NCBI GenBank assembly: GCA_032622095.1
Contig: CP136068.1
Span: 158,545,465-158,609,464, forward strand
DNA length: 64,000 nt
Direction: 5' to 3'
Source of the DNA: Siphonodentalium dalli
Taxonomy: Eukaryota; Mollusca; Scaphopoda; Gadilida; Siphonodentaliidae
Numbering within the stretch: position 1 is the stretch's first letter; each line of letters opens with the position of its first letter. The position numbers and the translations under genes are program-made. The notes beneath the pieces were generated by a model. The model searched no databases, was not told the origin of the DNA, and saw nothing but the letters and a program-made list of their open reading frames with translations. This document shows, piece by piece, positions 1 through 10,763 of the stretch.

Positions 1-23
1 AGTTCTTGTGAGAGGCAACAAAG

Positions 24-340
24 CTTACAAACTGACTCGCGAACACTCAGCAAAGAATGTTAAGGAATGCGAGAGAATTAAACGTGCAGGTATGTCTCGT
101 GCACCTGGTCTATTTTTAGCTTACAAGCCGACTCGCGAGCAATGAGCAAAGAATGCTTAGGAATGCGAGAGGGTGAAACGTGCAGGTATGTCTCATGCGC
201 CTGGTCTATTTTTAGCTTACAAGCCGACTCGCGAGCACTGAGCAAAGAATGCTTAGGAATGCGAGAGGGTGAAACATGCAGGTATATCTTGTGCACCTGG
301 TCTATTATTAGCGTACAAATCATCTCATGAACACTCAGCA
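24..340. repeat. 96-bp minisatellite, about 3.3 units
   Basis: Units begin at 24, 120, 216 and 312 with a TTACAAGC.GACTCGCGA core and diverge by a few bases; the last is the most diverged. The period is a multiple of three, so both strands stay open over several units, but nothing resembles a known protein. Each unit carries a CAG-GTATGT and, about 25 bases later, TTTTTAG, which resemble splice sites. Confidence 0.85.
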
Positions 341-391
341 AAAAACGCTATAGAATGCGGGTGGGTTAAACATGCATTAATGTCTTTTCTA

Positions 392-757
392 GCTGAAAAT
401 ATGGTGCCGGACATTTGCAGAATGAGGTCCCCAGAAAGTTTATTTATATTGACACTCCACCTCTTTCTGCATGGCCTCATCTGCTATGTGATATACCTAG
501 ACTCAGATTTAAGTTCCAAGATGCCAATTAATTTGTTGATATAGAGAAACTAAAGTAAAAAAGAAAAAGAAACTTGATTTTTGATAATAAAGATACTTTC
601 CAGACAAGATGAGGCCTAAGCATAATGAGGTCCCCAGAAGGTGAAATTAGTGCTGCTAGCCCGCTGTGTGGGGTAGCATCACAAAATTAATCCTCTGGGG
701 ACCTCATTCTGCAAATGTCCGGAACCATATTTCACTGGAATTTCACATTATTCTGCA
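392..757. mobile_element. A2-type foldback element, diverged copy
   Basis: The ends are inverted: ATATGGTGCCGGACATTTGC at the left, and GCAAATGTCCGGAACCATAT at the right. The interior (GCATGGCCTCATCTGCTATG, then GATATAGAGAAACTAAA, then GATGAGGCCTAAGCA) matches the longer A2 elements at 26468, 48639 and 49857. The outermost bases differ from those copies, so this is an old or separate subfamily. No clear target duplication is visible. Confidence 0.6.
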
Positions 758-1179
758 GGGTAAAATTAAAGAAATTAAATTTAATTGACTGATAAATAAT
801 AGAGCATGCTCGTTAAGAATAACATGTGCGATTAAAAACAAATGATTAATTAGTTTAAATCAGATATCTATTTGATCAAAGTAGAAAGATCATTTGAAGG
901 GTATAAATAGTTTTAAATATGTATTCAAATGCTAAGATTATCACTGATTGGTCCAATCTCTCCTCAATTGCTTAGTGGTTTTTCTCGAGCAATCAAATGC
1001 TAATTGAATGTTAAGCAAATACTAAGTGAAGACTTTAAGGAAAGACATTCTTTTTCAGTAAGAGTGGTCAAAGAAATTCAGAATTGGCCAAAAAAATTGA
1101 CAAAAGATTTTTCTGGCAGGTGCAAAACCCTGATTCCGTTACAAGTCGCCATCTAAATTTACTTGCTGAACTTTTTCAG
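758..1179. other. Intron upstream of the first visible PP2C exon
   Basis: AT-rich sequence with no recognised repeat or gene. It ends in a pyrimidine-containing tract and the AG at 1178-1179 (CTTTTTCAG) that serves as the 3' splice site of the next exon. Confidence 0.5.
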
Positions 1180-1403
1180 GTGGGACTTTGAGTTGCAGTA
1201 ACAGAGATAGTCTAGTCAACAGCGTTCTATCTACGACTCGAGGACTCGGTAACCATGGCGATCCTAAGCTGAAGAAGTGTGTAACATCCAACCCGTACTG
1301 CACGTCAGTCCCTATCGATCAGTACGCACAATTTATGATTGTCGCATCGCATGGAGTGTGGGAGGTTTTCTCCGAGGAAGAAGCAGCCAACCTTTTACTC
1401 TCG
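1180..1403 (+). CDS. PP2C-family phosphatase-like protein (PP2D1-like), penultimate exon
   Basis: The exon follows CTTTTTCAG and ends TCG before GTAAGC at 1404. It starts with two bases of a split codon and ends in phase 0, matching the exon at 18593. The peptide has the conserved C-terminal half of a PP2C (PPM) domain: STTRGLGNHGD aligns with the family's SRALGD segment, then VPIDQYAQFMIVASHGVWEV aligns with the segment that usually reads (C)DG(I/L)WDV. In active PP2C enzymes the Asp of that motif binds catalytic metal; here it is His (A-S-H-G-V-W-E-V). This suggests a pseudophosphatase and favours PP2D1-like proteins over PPM1A/B, but the assignment is by eye. Earlier exons lie before the window. 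Confidence 0.85.
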
Positions 1404-2355
1404 GTAAGCAAATATGTATTTAATAGCTAGACCTAATATAATTTGGAACTTTTCTAACAGCTCAAATGTTGTGTCATCAGCATATTGGCTAATTTTAATT
1501 TAATATTCATCTCTCCAATTTTTATTCCTTTAATTCCAATATTTCTGCATATTGCATCTCCCAGTATTTCCATGCTTAGTAAGAAAATATGAGAGATATT
1601 GCATCACCTTGCCTGCATCATCTCTGTATTTGAAATGAAGATGATATGTTGCAATTGATGTTCAGATTTGAATGTATATCGTTGTATATGGCTCATATAA
1701 AACGAGTCAAACTTGGGTGTGTACCACAGTCACGATTGTCATATTGGAGTATATCTAAGATATATGTATGTAATTTGAAGGAGAGATAAGATAGGTTGAT
1801 AATGCTGAATAAATAAAAACTACGTGTTCTCAGGCTCCTCCCTGCAAGTCACTGAAAATTTTTGTTAAAAATCCTCGTCACACATTTTGTTCAATACTTT
1901 ATGTTAGAAATATTGGATTTTACAATGAAAATGTTTTTTTTTTCCTGGAGTATATTTTCTAGATTTTGCCTGAGAACACAGATAATTTTAGTTTTTGTTT
2001 GAATACCAAAATATCTCATGAACGAAATATTTCGGTATTCAAACAAAAGCTGTTTGTATTCTCTATTTAATGTCCTAAGGCATAAAAAAATAGTGATGTT
2101 CCAGCAATGGAGGGAGAAAGAGAAGGGGCAAGTGTGTGGAAATAATTTTTTTTTTATTTATATTTTTGAAACATCCATATAGGGGCAGAGGTCAGAACTA
2201 GTGTGGTGGGCAGGTTAGCAGAAACATCACAATTGTTTTGTTGGACATAATACGTGAAATACTAATCTGTAGGCTATATATAGTCTGTCAAAACTTGACA
2301 ATTTAAGTCGCAGCAATTTTTCAGCTATTATACATTTTATACTTACATGTCTAAT

Positions 2356-2460
2356 CAAGCCTTGAAATAGTGTGTCTGTCATTTGCAGAATGAGGTCCCC
2401 AGAGGGTGAATTTAGTCACCAAATTCACCCTCTGGGAACCTCATTCTGCTGAGTTGTAAG
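2356..2460. mobile_element. Family A element, left part only
   Basis: It begins CAAGCCTTGAAATAGTGTG and contains one GAGGTCCCCAGAGGGTGAAT arm with its inverted partner. It stops at GCTGAGTTGTAAG, the centre of long A elements, where the foldback element at 2461 starts. The right half is absent after 3369. Confidence 0.75.
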
Positions 2461-3369
2461 CTTTGTGTGACCCACATTATGTGAGTAAAGGGGGGATGCC
2501 CTATAGCAGAAGAGTCCACAAATAGAGGTACCATGTCTTACCCACCGGAAGCTGACATAAGCTAATGATAGGTAGAGCACTCTGCTGTATAGGCAGTTTC
2601 TGATATAGTCATAAAGAGTAGGAAAATAAAAGATAGCAGAAACCCAGAGAACACATACAAATTTCGTGTTATGATTTATATTTCATAATAATATTTAATT
2701 TAATCATTGTATGATCAAAGTTATGTGAAAAAGAAATAATCAAAAAAGCGAGGCCCCCTGGTCATTTCTGTAAATTTAGTAACCGTGAGGTCTCCATGTC
2801 GTTACTGTACATTTATTAACCACGAGTTTCCCAGTCCGGATCCCCCGTCTTTGTAAGATAATTGCGCTTAACATGTATATGCATATGTAAACCATAATAT
2901 TTATATACTTATTAAAAGATACCAACACTGAACATTTTTTATTATCGAATTATCCACACACTATCGTGACAGGTTATTTCGTTTACTTGATCAAGGGAGG
3001 TCCCGTTGTTTGATCATCGGCAACCATAATTCCGTATTAAAATTAAATAATAGATAAACAAATCCTCATGCAAAAAGCAGCCCAGTCCAAAGGACAAACA
3101 TGCAGCAAGCATCCACACATCACACGACAACGTGTCCATCCTACACTTGTCATGATAATTGATATATAGGGCTGTTGTTAGTAAGTAATTAAATTACAAA
3201 CCTATACATATGACATGGTGAACGCTCTTTAATATTATGTAGAGTATATAACAGTTGTGTATTGATATGGTACATCGGTTGGAATTGTGTTGGACATGGT
3301 ACCTCTAATTGTGGACTCTTCTGCTATAGGGCATCCCCCCTTTACTCACATAATGTGGGTCACACAAAG
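2461..3369. mobile_element. Foldback element with 77-bp terminal inverted repeats
   Basis: The left arm (2461-2537) starts CTTTGTGTGACCCACATTAT. The right arm (3293-3369) is its reverse complement with about one mismatch, running through the shared GGGGGGATGCCCTATAGCAG. The 755-bp interior has no coding capacity. Its superfamily is unknown and no clear target duplication was found. It abuts a truncated family A element, which suggests insertion at that element's centre followed by loss. Confidence 0.85.
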
Positions 3370-3772
3370 TAGTTTGTAACAATAACAGTTAAAAACTTCA
3401 AGTTATACATGCATGGAGTTTTACTGAGAGGTAATAAATAATAAGGAAGACTTTTCTTTCCATGAGATGATTGCAGAGTATAAAATTATATTAATTTCTC
3501 CATGTTTGTGTTTCAACACACACTGTAATCACAGTAAGAATTCCTCTTTCATAGATGTGTATTATTTTTGACAACTTAAAATATTTCCCTCACCAACAAA
3601 AGTTCAGTATTCATAACTGTTTAATATTCTTTGACCTTTTACCTTTGACCTCTAGCGTCTATATCTATGCAGGAAGGTAAAACCAAATGCACAATTATGT
3701 TATTGTATTTGTTTAGACTTCGGCTCTACGACTCTCTGCCACTCTGCTATGTTCACTTTTACGAGAATGCAT

Positions 3773-4111
3773 TGGCCTAATAATTTTTTACAATTTTAAT
3801 AATTTTTTCTTGTATTCTTTAACAATTTTATAATTTCACCCATACAGAGCCCCAGACAAACATGAGCAGACGACACTCTTCTGTATGCTTCTATATATGT
3901 GTGGGGCTCCCTGCAGGGTAATGGATGTTTTTTTATTTTATGTCCTAAAAATTGTAAGAAACATTTATTTAAAAAAAATGATAAAAAATTGTTAGGCCAA
4001 TGCATTCTCTTATATATGCGAGGCGACCTATGGTCGACTCACATATATAAGAGAATGCATTGGCACAGGGTATATGGGTTGATAAAAAAATCGGACCTGG
4101 CACTGAAAGGG
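3773..4111. mobile_element. C'-type TTAA element, left end truncated
   Basis: The right end CCTGGCACTGAAAGGG is followed by TTAA (4112-4115), as in the C' element at 19279. It contains a complete 67-bp hairpin (about 3998-4064) and, at its left edge, half of another. The middle (3846-3915) holds the AGCAGACGACACTC module also seen near 8280, 27700 and 55890. The left end is missing, so its original size is unknown. Confidence 0.75.
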
Positions 4112-4143
4112 TTAATTAATAAATTCTGGACTCTTCATAGACT

Positions 4144-4398
4144 CAAGCCTTGAAATAGTGTGTCTGTCATTTGCAGAATGAGGTCCCCAGAGGGTGAATT
4201 TAGTGATGCTACCCCCGCATAGTGGGCTAGCATCACCAAATTCACCCTCTGGGGACCTCATTCTGCTTACACCTCAGCAGAATGAGGTTCCCAGAGGGTG
4301 AATTTGGTGATGCTAGCCCGCTATGCAGGGTAGCATCACTAAATTCACCCTCTGGGAACCTCATTCTGCAAATGACAGACACCCTATTTCAAGGCTTG
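4144..4398. mobile_element. Family A element, long form (255 bp)
   Basis: The ends are CAAGCCTTGAAATAG and CTATTTCAAGGCTTG, with two internal foldback pairs of the GAGGTCCCCAGAGGGTGAAT arm. Flanks are CATAGACT and CATAGACA, an 8-bp target duplication with one change, as expected for a hAT-like insertion. Confidence 0.9.
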
Positions 4399-4680
4399 CA
4401 TAGACACATGGAGAATGAAACAATGTAGCCTCGTAGAGCCGGTGTCACGTCAAGTATTGTACATGTATCGTTTTTGCAAGATCAAGTTTCCTCTACACAA
4501 TTGTTGTGACGCCTTCAATCACTTTTTTGTGATTAGACAGTTTTCACAAGACATTTTGAAGTTTTTTTAGCCATAATGTCCAACTTCAAAAGTTGTCAAC
4601 TTCCAACAAAGACCATCTGGTCGTGTCCCTGGTCACTGAGCTGTGAGTGGAAACTTGGTCTGTTGATGATGTTATGGGAT

Positions 4681-5376
4681 TGAGGTAGATCATGCCATGA
4701 TTCTCTACTCTGGCTAATGCCCGTAGAGATCATATTCCACCAGTACAAGCAGGGATCAGGGGCGCCGGAAGAGGGGGGGGCAGAGGGGTCAGCTGACCCC
4801 CCTGCCCTTGACCAAGGGGGGCGAGTGGGGGCAGGACTTGCCCTTTTTCTGGAGACAGAAAATGCTTTTGTGTGTTTAATCTCATGTTTTTATAGTCCAA
4901 GTCTTCTTGTACTAAAACCAGCTAAGATATTGGGATGGCGATTTGCTGTTTTTAGTCCAAGCGTCGAAAAAATAACTCGGGGAATATATTTCTTAGTTAG
5001 TATATATGTTCCTTAATAATGTACTTCACAGTAGGTAAATGTCCCAACTCGAAATTGCATGCTTTTCTGTGACCTTTATGAGCCGATATCGCAATAAACA
5101 TTGAATTTATTACACATGAGAAATTCTATAATTGTAAGATATGCAAAGCAAAATCACTCGCAAAGTCACTTAAATCGTGAAATTTCGAGTTAGGACCTTT
5201 ACCTACAGTGAAGTACATTATCAAGGAACACATAATAACTAAGAATTATATTCCCCGCGTTTTTTTTTCTACTTTATAAGGTTCCCTGTCAAAACTTCAA
5301 AAAAGTTTCAAGGTCTTGTACAGGTGGAATATAATCTCTACGGGTGTTAGCCACAGTAGAGAATCATGCCATGATC
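4681..5376. mobile_element. Family K foldback element with nested inverted repeats
   Basis: Outer arms of about 60 bp are inverted: the left includes ATTCTCTACT and GGCTAATGCCCGTAGAGA (4698-4749), and the right is the reverse complement (5315-5369). A second, inner pair lies at about 4979-5060 and 5181-5262 around TAATGTACTTCACAGTAGGT. The interior has a G-rich tract (4765-4790). A one-ended copy of the outer arm is at 46065-46130. No transposase is present. Confidence 0.75.
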
Positions 5377-5378
5377 TA

Positions 5379-5571
5379 CATGTAATGCTCTAATTAATCG
5401 ACCTCTTAACCAAAGCAGAATTATGGGTAACTTTTCAGGATTTAGTCGGAAATAAGGCTTGTTGCCATTCATCGGAAAGCTCTCGGGGAGAGCCATATTT
5501 CCGACTAAATCCTGAAAAGTTACCCATAATTCTGCTTTGGTTAAGAGGTCGATTAATTAGAGCATTACATG
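5379..5571. mobile_element. Family B Tc1/mariner-like MITE
   Basis: It is flanked by TA on both sides (5377-5378, 5572-5573) and is a near-perfect foldback, with arms running through CAGAATTATGGGTAACTTTT and GGATTTAGTCGGAAATA. The ends here read CATGTAATGCTC rather than CAGTAATGCCC. The right flank GGATTGAGGTTGAGATC is shared, inverted, with the copy at 18061, so the two may belong to a larger mobilised unit. Confidence 0.85.
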
Positions 5572-5914
5572 TAGGATTGAGGTTGAGATCTGTGTGTCTG
5601 TATTAACCTCCTCACTGCTAAGTGCGTCCTGAGGCTTTGGTTCAGTGGAACATTAATTACAATGGAGACCTTAAAATCTTAAATAAACTCATTCAAGATT
5701 AAAGATGTACTATCTTATTTGACACATAAAACCACCATTTATACATCAGAAAATAATGAATCCATTAAAAGGATGTTTTTTATCAACTTTCTAAATAGAA
5801 AAAAGAGCGTTCACATTTATGATCTTTTGTACTTGTTTTCAATGTAAATTTTAAATTATGGATTATTTTGTGTATTGTCACAGTTTTTGTGCCATACGAA
5901 TAATGGTGATTGTA

Positions 5915-6168
5915 CAAGCCTTGAAATAGTGTGTCTGTCATTTGCAGAATGAGGTCCCCAGAGGGTGAATTTAGTGATGCTACCCCGCATAGCGGGCTAG
6001 TATCACCAAATTAACCCTCTAGGAACCTCATTCTGCTGAGGTGTAAGCAGAATGAGGTCCCCAGAGGGTGAATTTGGTGATGCTAGCCTGCTATGCGGGG
6101 TAGCATCACTAAATTCACCCTCTGGGGACCTCATTTTGCAAATGACAGACACATTATTTCAAGGCTTG
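5915..6168. mobile_element. Family A element, long form (254 bp)
   Basis: It has perfect CAAGCCTTGAAATAG ends in inverted orientation, flanked by an exact 8-bp target duplication TGATTGTA (5907-5914 and 6169-6176). Confidence 0.92.
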
Positions 6169-6621
6169 TGATTGTAATTATAATTATTTTTCATTATTCA
6201 TTTGCCTAGTATTCTGAAATTAACTTAGATAAATTTGGTGTCAAATCGGAGAGTGGATCTTTAAGGCGATTTGGCTGAAGTCTGTATTCCACAAAGACAC
6301 AATAGCATGTGATGTGATAATTTACACCTGAACTCAGTACAGATGTATAGCTAGATAGATATGCTTTATTCTCTCATCCAAATAAACACATGGCAATTAC
6401 ATGTAACAGATATTGAGAAACAGAGTTATATACAATAGTCATATAGTATGATTATAATACAAAAGATAATATATACATGTAACCCCGGATCTATAGCAGG
6501 TTGGGTTTAATAACCCTCATTAGTTGTCAGAAACCGCTACCAGCGTATCAGCTGAGAATAGGTTAACTATATGAACAGTAAAGGTCCACAACTAGGTTTA
6601 AACTAGGTACTAGTATGTGCC

Positions 6622-7094
6622 TTAAAGTTAGCAGGTCTCAGCATGTTATGTTTAGTTATATTGTTTAAAGTTAGCAGGTTTCAGCATGTTATGTTTAGTT
6701 ATATTGTTTAAAGTTAACAGATTTCAGCATGTTATGTTTAGTTATATTGTTTAAAGTTAACAGATTTCAGCATGTTATGTTTAGTTATATTGTTTAAAGT
6801 TAACAGATTTCAGCATGTTATGTTTAGTTATATTGTTTAAAGTTAACAGATTTCAGCATGTTATGTTTAGTTATATTGTTTAAAGTTAGCAGGTTTCAGC
6901 ATGTTATGTTTAGTTATATTGTTTAAAGTTAACAGATTTCAGCATGTTATGTTTAGTTATATTGTTTAAAGTTAACAGGTTTCAGCATGTTATGTTTAGT
7001 TATATTGTTTAAAGTTAACAGGTTTCAGCATGTTATGTTTAGTTATATTGTTTAAAGTTAACAGGTTTCAGCATGTTATGTTTAGTTATATTGT
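6622..7094. repeat. 43-bp minisatellite, 11 units
   Basis: The unit contains AAAGTTAACAGATTTCAGCA and TGTTATGTTTAGTTATATTG. Units differ mainly at AGCAGG versus ACAGAT, and identical variants sit side by side, indicating recent local expansion. A family A element interrupts the last unit at 7095. Confidence 0.95.
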
Positions 7095-7285
7095 CAAGCC
7101 TTGAAATAGGGTGTCTGTCATTTGCAGAATGAGTTCCCCAGAGGGTGAATTTAGTGAGTGTAAGCAGAATGAGGTCCCCAGAGGGTGAATTTGGTGATGC
7201 TAACACGCTATGCGGGGTAGCATCACTAAATTCACCCTCTGGGGACCTCATTCTGCAAATGACGGACACACTATTTCAAGGCTTG
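7095..7285. mobile_element. Family A element (191 bp) inserted in the 43-bp minisatellite
   Basis: The ends are CAAGCCTTGAAATAG and its reverse complement, with the exact 8-bp target duplication TATATTGT on both sides (7087-7094, 7286-7293). One internal arm is shortened compared with the long form. Confidence 0.92.
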
Positions 7286-7388
7286 TATATTGTTTGCATG
7301 ACAACGGGAGTCTAGAATGGTGTTATAAATATTGGCAGGTACATTAAAAACATTTTGTGTAGAATCAAAAGTTCACAATATTTATTTT

Positions 7389-7913
7389 CAAGACTAGAAA
7401 TAGCATGTCTGTCATTTGCAGAATGAGGTCCCCATCACCAAATTCACCGTCTGGGGATCTCATTCTGTGGGGTACCATCACTAAATTCACCCTCTGGGGA
7501 CCTCATTCTGTGGGGTACCATCACTAAATTCACCCTCTGGGGACCTCATTCTGTGGGGTACCATCACTAAATTCATTTTCTGGGGACCTCATTCTGCTTA
7601 GGTCTAAATGCTATGGAGACCTAGGATAAGATTGAAGTTCCCCGGTTGATGTTCACCCATTAGTCACTTCAATTATATGTATGCATTTTATCCTCTGCAA
7701 ATTAGGGGATATAGAAACTTCCCAGAAGGTAAAATATAACTAAAAACAATGTTACTTTGAGATTATAGATACTTCCCAGAAGATGAGGCCAAAGCATAAT
7801 GAGGTCCCCAGAGGGTGAATTTGGTGATATTAGCCCACTTTGCGGGATCGCATCACTAAATTCACCCTCTGGGGACCTCATTCTATAAATAACAGACACT
7901 ATTTCAAGGCTTG
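7389..7913. mobile_element. Family A/A2 composite element (525 bp)
   Basis: It begins CAAGACTAGAAATAGCATG and ends CTATTTCAAGGCTTG. The exact 8-bp target duplication TTTATTTT (7381-7388, 7914-7921) shows that it inserted as one unit. Inside, a 62-bp motif GTGGGGTACCATCACTAAAT is tandemly repeated about three times (7455-7600), and the A2 core follows. Its right arm is one partner in the exchange that made the 3652-bp duplication. Confidence 0.85.
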
Positions 7914-7987
7914 TTTATTTTCTGAGTGACAATGGATTCATGCGCAGATGTAATTTGGAGATTGCAGATACCAACAGACGCATACTA

Positions 7988-8207
7988 CAGTAATGCCCTA
8001 AATAATTGACTCCTTACCCACAGCAGAATTATGGGTAATTTTTCAGGATTTAGTCGGAAATATGACTTGTTGCCATCCATCTGAAAGCTCTCAGTGAGAG
8101 GCTGAGAGCTCTCCGGTGAATGGCAACAAGCCATATTTTGACTAAATCCTGAAAAATTACCCATAATTCTGCTGTGGTTAAGGAGTCGATTATTCAGGGC
8201 ATTACTG
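7988..8207. mobile_element. Family B Tc1/mariner-like MITE (220 bp)
   Basis: CAGTAATGCCCTAAATAATT at the left and the inverted end at the right are flanked by TA. The arms pair over nearly the full length, with a short loop at GAGAGGCTGAGAG. An identical copy is at 11640-11859 in the second duplication unit. Confidence 0.9.
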
Positions 8208-8235
8208 TAGCTGTCTTAATTATCAGGCCTTAACC

Positions 8236-8343
8236 CTTTACCCAACAAAACCCCTTATAGAGCCCCACATAGACTGGAGCAGACGACACTCTGCAGTGCA
8301 TGCTTCCATCTGTGTGAGGCTGCCTGTGGGATATATCTCTTAA
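8236..8343. mobile_element. Short TTAA element fragment with the GACGACACTC module
   Basis: It starts TTAACCCTTTACCCAACAAA like family C, but then passes into AGAGCCCCACATAGACTGGA and AGCAGACGACACTCTGCAG, ending near TTAA at 8344. The interior is an imperfect hairpin (GAGCCCCACA with TGTGTGAGGCT). Duplicated at 11888-11995. Confidence 0.6.
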
Positions 8344-8347
8344 TTAA

Positions 8348-8720
8348 CCCTTTACCCAACAAAGTGGCCAAAACCGCCCAAATAAAGCTTCAACAGCCTA
8401 AAATATCTTTGGTCTGTCTCAATAACACCATACAAATATGAATAGCATTGGAACCGGTTCATTGACCACATTGTGATGGTTACAGTTATGCCCTGTGCCA
8501 ATGCATTCTCTTATATATGCGAGTCGACCATAGGTCGCCTCGCATATATAAGAGAATGCATTGGCCTAAAAAAAAAATATTTTTCTACATTCTTTGACAA
8601 TTTTATCATTTTCAATATGTGTTAAGCCAATGCATTCTCTTATATATGCGAGGCGACCTATGGTCGACTCGCATATATAAAAGAATACATTGGCACAGGG
8701 CCGTTCTGTTGGGTAAAGGG
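8348..8720. mobile_element. Family C piggyBac-like MITE (373 bp)
   Basis: CCCTTTACCCAACA at the left and TGTTGGGTAAAGGG at the right are flanked by TTAA (8344-8347, 8721-8724). It carries two 67-bp hairpins (about 8495-8561 and 8629-8695); the second is the reverse complement of the first with small changes. Duplicated at 12000-12372. Confidence 0.92.
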
Positions 8721-9113
8721 TTAACGATGGAACTCAGCTTAGCAGGGATTATTTGTAAACTCACATTTCAGAACATTTCCAATGCGTGCACATCTTATGT
8801 TGATTAATATCTCTGCTTTTCAGAAATTTTGGAAGAACGTAAGCTGAATGTGTCCCCTTTTCTACCTTTTTTGTGATGGACTCGGAGCTTCGATCTTTTC
8901 AATTCTATTCCAACATTCAACAGTTTTGGCACAACTTGAATGTCACTATTATGCTTATACTCAACTATTACATGTATATTCAACTATTTATTTGTGTGTA
9001 CAGAAGAGAATGTCAAGGTTCAGTATGATGCATTCATAAATTATCATTCCTCATGGAAATGGAGAATATTGTGATCGCAATGGCACATTTTTGCCATATT
9101 CAGTGTCTGCAAC

Positions 9114-9267
9114 CAAGCCTTGAAATAGGGTGTCTGTCATTTGAAGAATGAGGTCCCCAGAGGGTGAATTTAGTGATGCTACCACCCCACATAGCGGGAT
9201 AGCATCACTAAATTCACCCTCTGAGGACCTCATTCTGCAAATGACAGACACGCTATTTCAAGGCTTG
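9114..9267. mobile_element. Family A element, short form (154 bp)
   Basis: It is an almost perfect palindrome with CAAGCCTTGAAATAG ends and an exact 8-bp target duplication TCTGCAAC (9106-9113, 9268-9275). Duplicated at 12766-12919. Confidence 0.93.
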
Positions 9268-9514
9268 TCTGCAACCTTGAGACTCATTATTATTTCGATA
9301 ATTGCTGTTTTTGATATGGATAAGAAAGCAATTGATTATTAATAATTCTCGCCTTTCTACTGTGGTAACAGTGTGGTTTATCATAAAACAGAGACGCCAC
9401 GATCATTTTTCAATCATTTCTGCAATATCTGATTTGGATGATGCCTCAAATCAAATATATATCCATCCATCTTCAACTATAATAGTCAATTCAAGATGTA
9501 CCAGGCCTGTTCTA

Positions 9515-10123
9515 CAGTAATGCTCTAATTAATCGACCTCTTAACCCTTTACCCAACAAACCGGCCAAAACCGGCCAAATAAAGCTGCAACAGCCTAAAT
9601 TATCTTCGGTCTGTCTCAATAAAACCATACAAATATGGATATCATTGGAACCGGCTCATTGACCACATTGTGATGGTTACAGTTATGCCCTGTGCCAATG
9701 CATTCTCTTATATATGCGAGTCGACCATAGGTCGCCTCGCATATATAAGAGAATGCATTGGCCTAAAAAATATCTTTTTTTAACACTTTTTACCATTTTG
9801 TCTTACATTCTTTAACAATTTTATAATTTTTAATGTGTTAAGCCAATGCATTCTCTTATATATGCGAGGCGACCTATGGTCGACTCGCATATATAAGAGA
9901 ATGCATTGGCACAGGGCCCTTCTGTTGGGTAAAGGGTTAACCAAAGCAGAATTATGGGTAACTTTTCAGGATTTAGTTGGAAATATGGCTTGTTGCCATT
10001 CATCGGAAAGCTCTCGGCGAGAGCGTTCCGATGAATGGCAACAAGCCATATTTCCGACTAAATCCTGAAAAGTTACCCATAATTCTGCTTTGGTTAAGAG
10101 GTCGATTACTTAGGGCATTACTG
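9515..10123. mobile_element. Family B MITE interrupted by a family C element
   Basis: The outer B element has TA-flanked ends (CAGTAATGCTC, and GGGCATTACTG at the right). Its TTAA at the CTCTTAACCAAAGCAG step is duplicated around the C element at 9545-9936. Removing C and one TTAA restores an ordinary B sequence. Duplicated at 13167-13775. Confidence 0.93.
9545..9936. mobile_element. Family C piggyBac-like MITE (392 bp), nested in B
   Basis: Flanked by TTAA at 9541-9544 and 9937-9940. It has CCCTTTACCCAACA ends, two 67-bp hairpins and a T-rich spacer. The uninterrupted B copies (for example 18061-18274) give the empty target, so the TTAA duplication is directly demonstrated. Duplicated at 13197-13588. 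Confidence 0.95.
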
Positions 10124-10416
10124 TATACCCAAAGGAATGCACCAATATTAATAAAATTAAAGCCCTCTCTGGTTCTATGAATTTATTAACACATTTCAGA
10201 TACCTTCATTCTTCCTGTCATTATCAGATTAGTATTCCCCGGAGGTTTCTTGACTTACATGTACTTCAAAATAGTGATCAACATGATAATAATTCTTGAA
10301 CAAGTATCATCTGATTTGATTGATGACCGGTATATGATACTTTCTTAATATCTCTATATATAGAGCCCAGTCTGAAAAACCTACCCAGCTATTTAGGGTG
10401 GAATTTTGGCCTTTAA

Positions 10417-10659
10417 CCCATTTATGCTGGTGCAGCATTAAAGATCCTGTGCCAGTGAATTCTCTTATATATCCGAGTCTCCCACAGGGAGCCTCGCATA
10501 TATAAGAGAATGCAATGGCTTACAAATTTAATGTAAATATTATTTGGTCAATGCATTCTCTTATATATGTGAGGCTCCCTATGAGAGACTCGCATATATA
10601 AGAGAATGCATTGGCACAGGGTTTTCGCAAAATTTCAGGAAGCTCCAGTCATGGAAGGG
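10417..10659. mobile_element. C''-type TTAA element (243 bp)
   Basis: Flanked by TTAA (10413-10416, 10660-10663). The ends are CCCATTTATGCTGG and CCAGTCATGGAAGGG, unlike family C, but it contains two diverged copies of the CATTCTCTTATATAT hairpin. Duplicated at 14069-14311; an opposite-orientation relative is at 19781-19998. Confidence 0.88.
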
Positions 10660-10763
10660 TTAAATTACATGTTGTTAACTTTCATTAATTTTGAACTTGT
10701 TGGTACGATAACTGGATGTGATTGATATTTAGTACACACGATTTGTGTAACTATCTCAATTAA

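Noticed and set aside
6622-7094. CRISPR-like regularly spaced repeats
   Set aside because: The units are contiguous tandem repeats without unique spacers, in a eukaryotic intron. The same applies to the 52-, 54-, 71- and 96-bp arrays.
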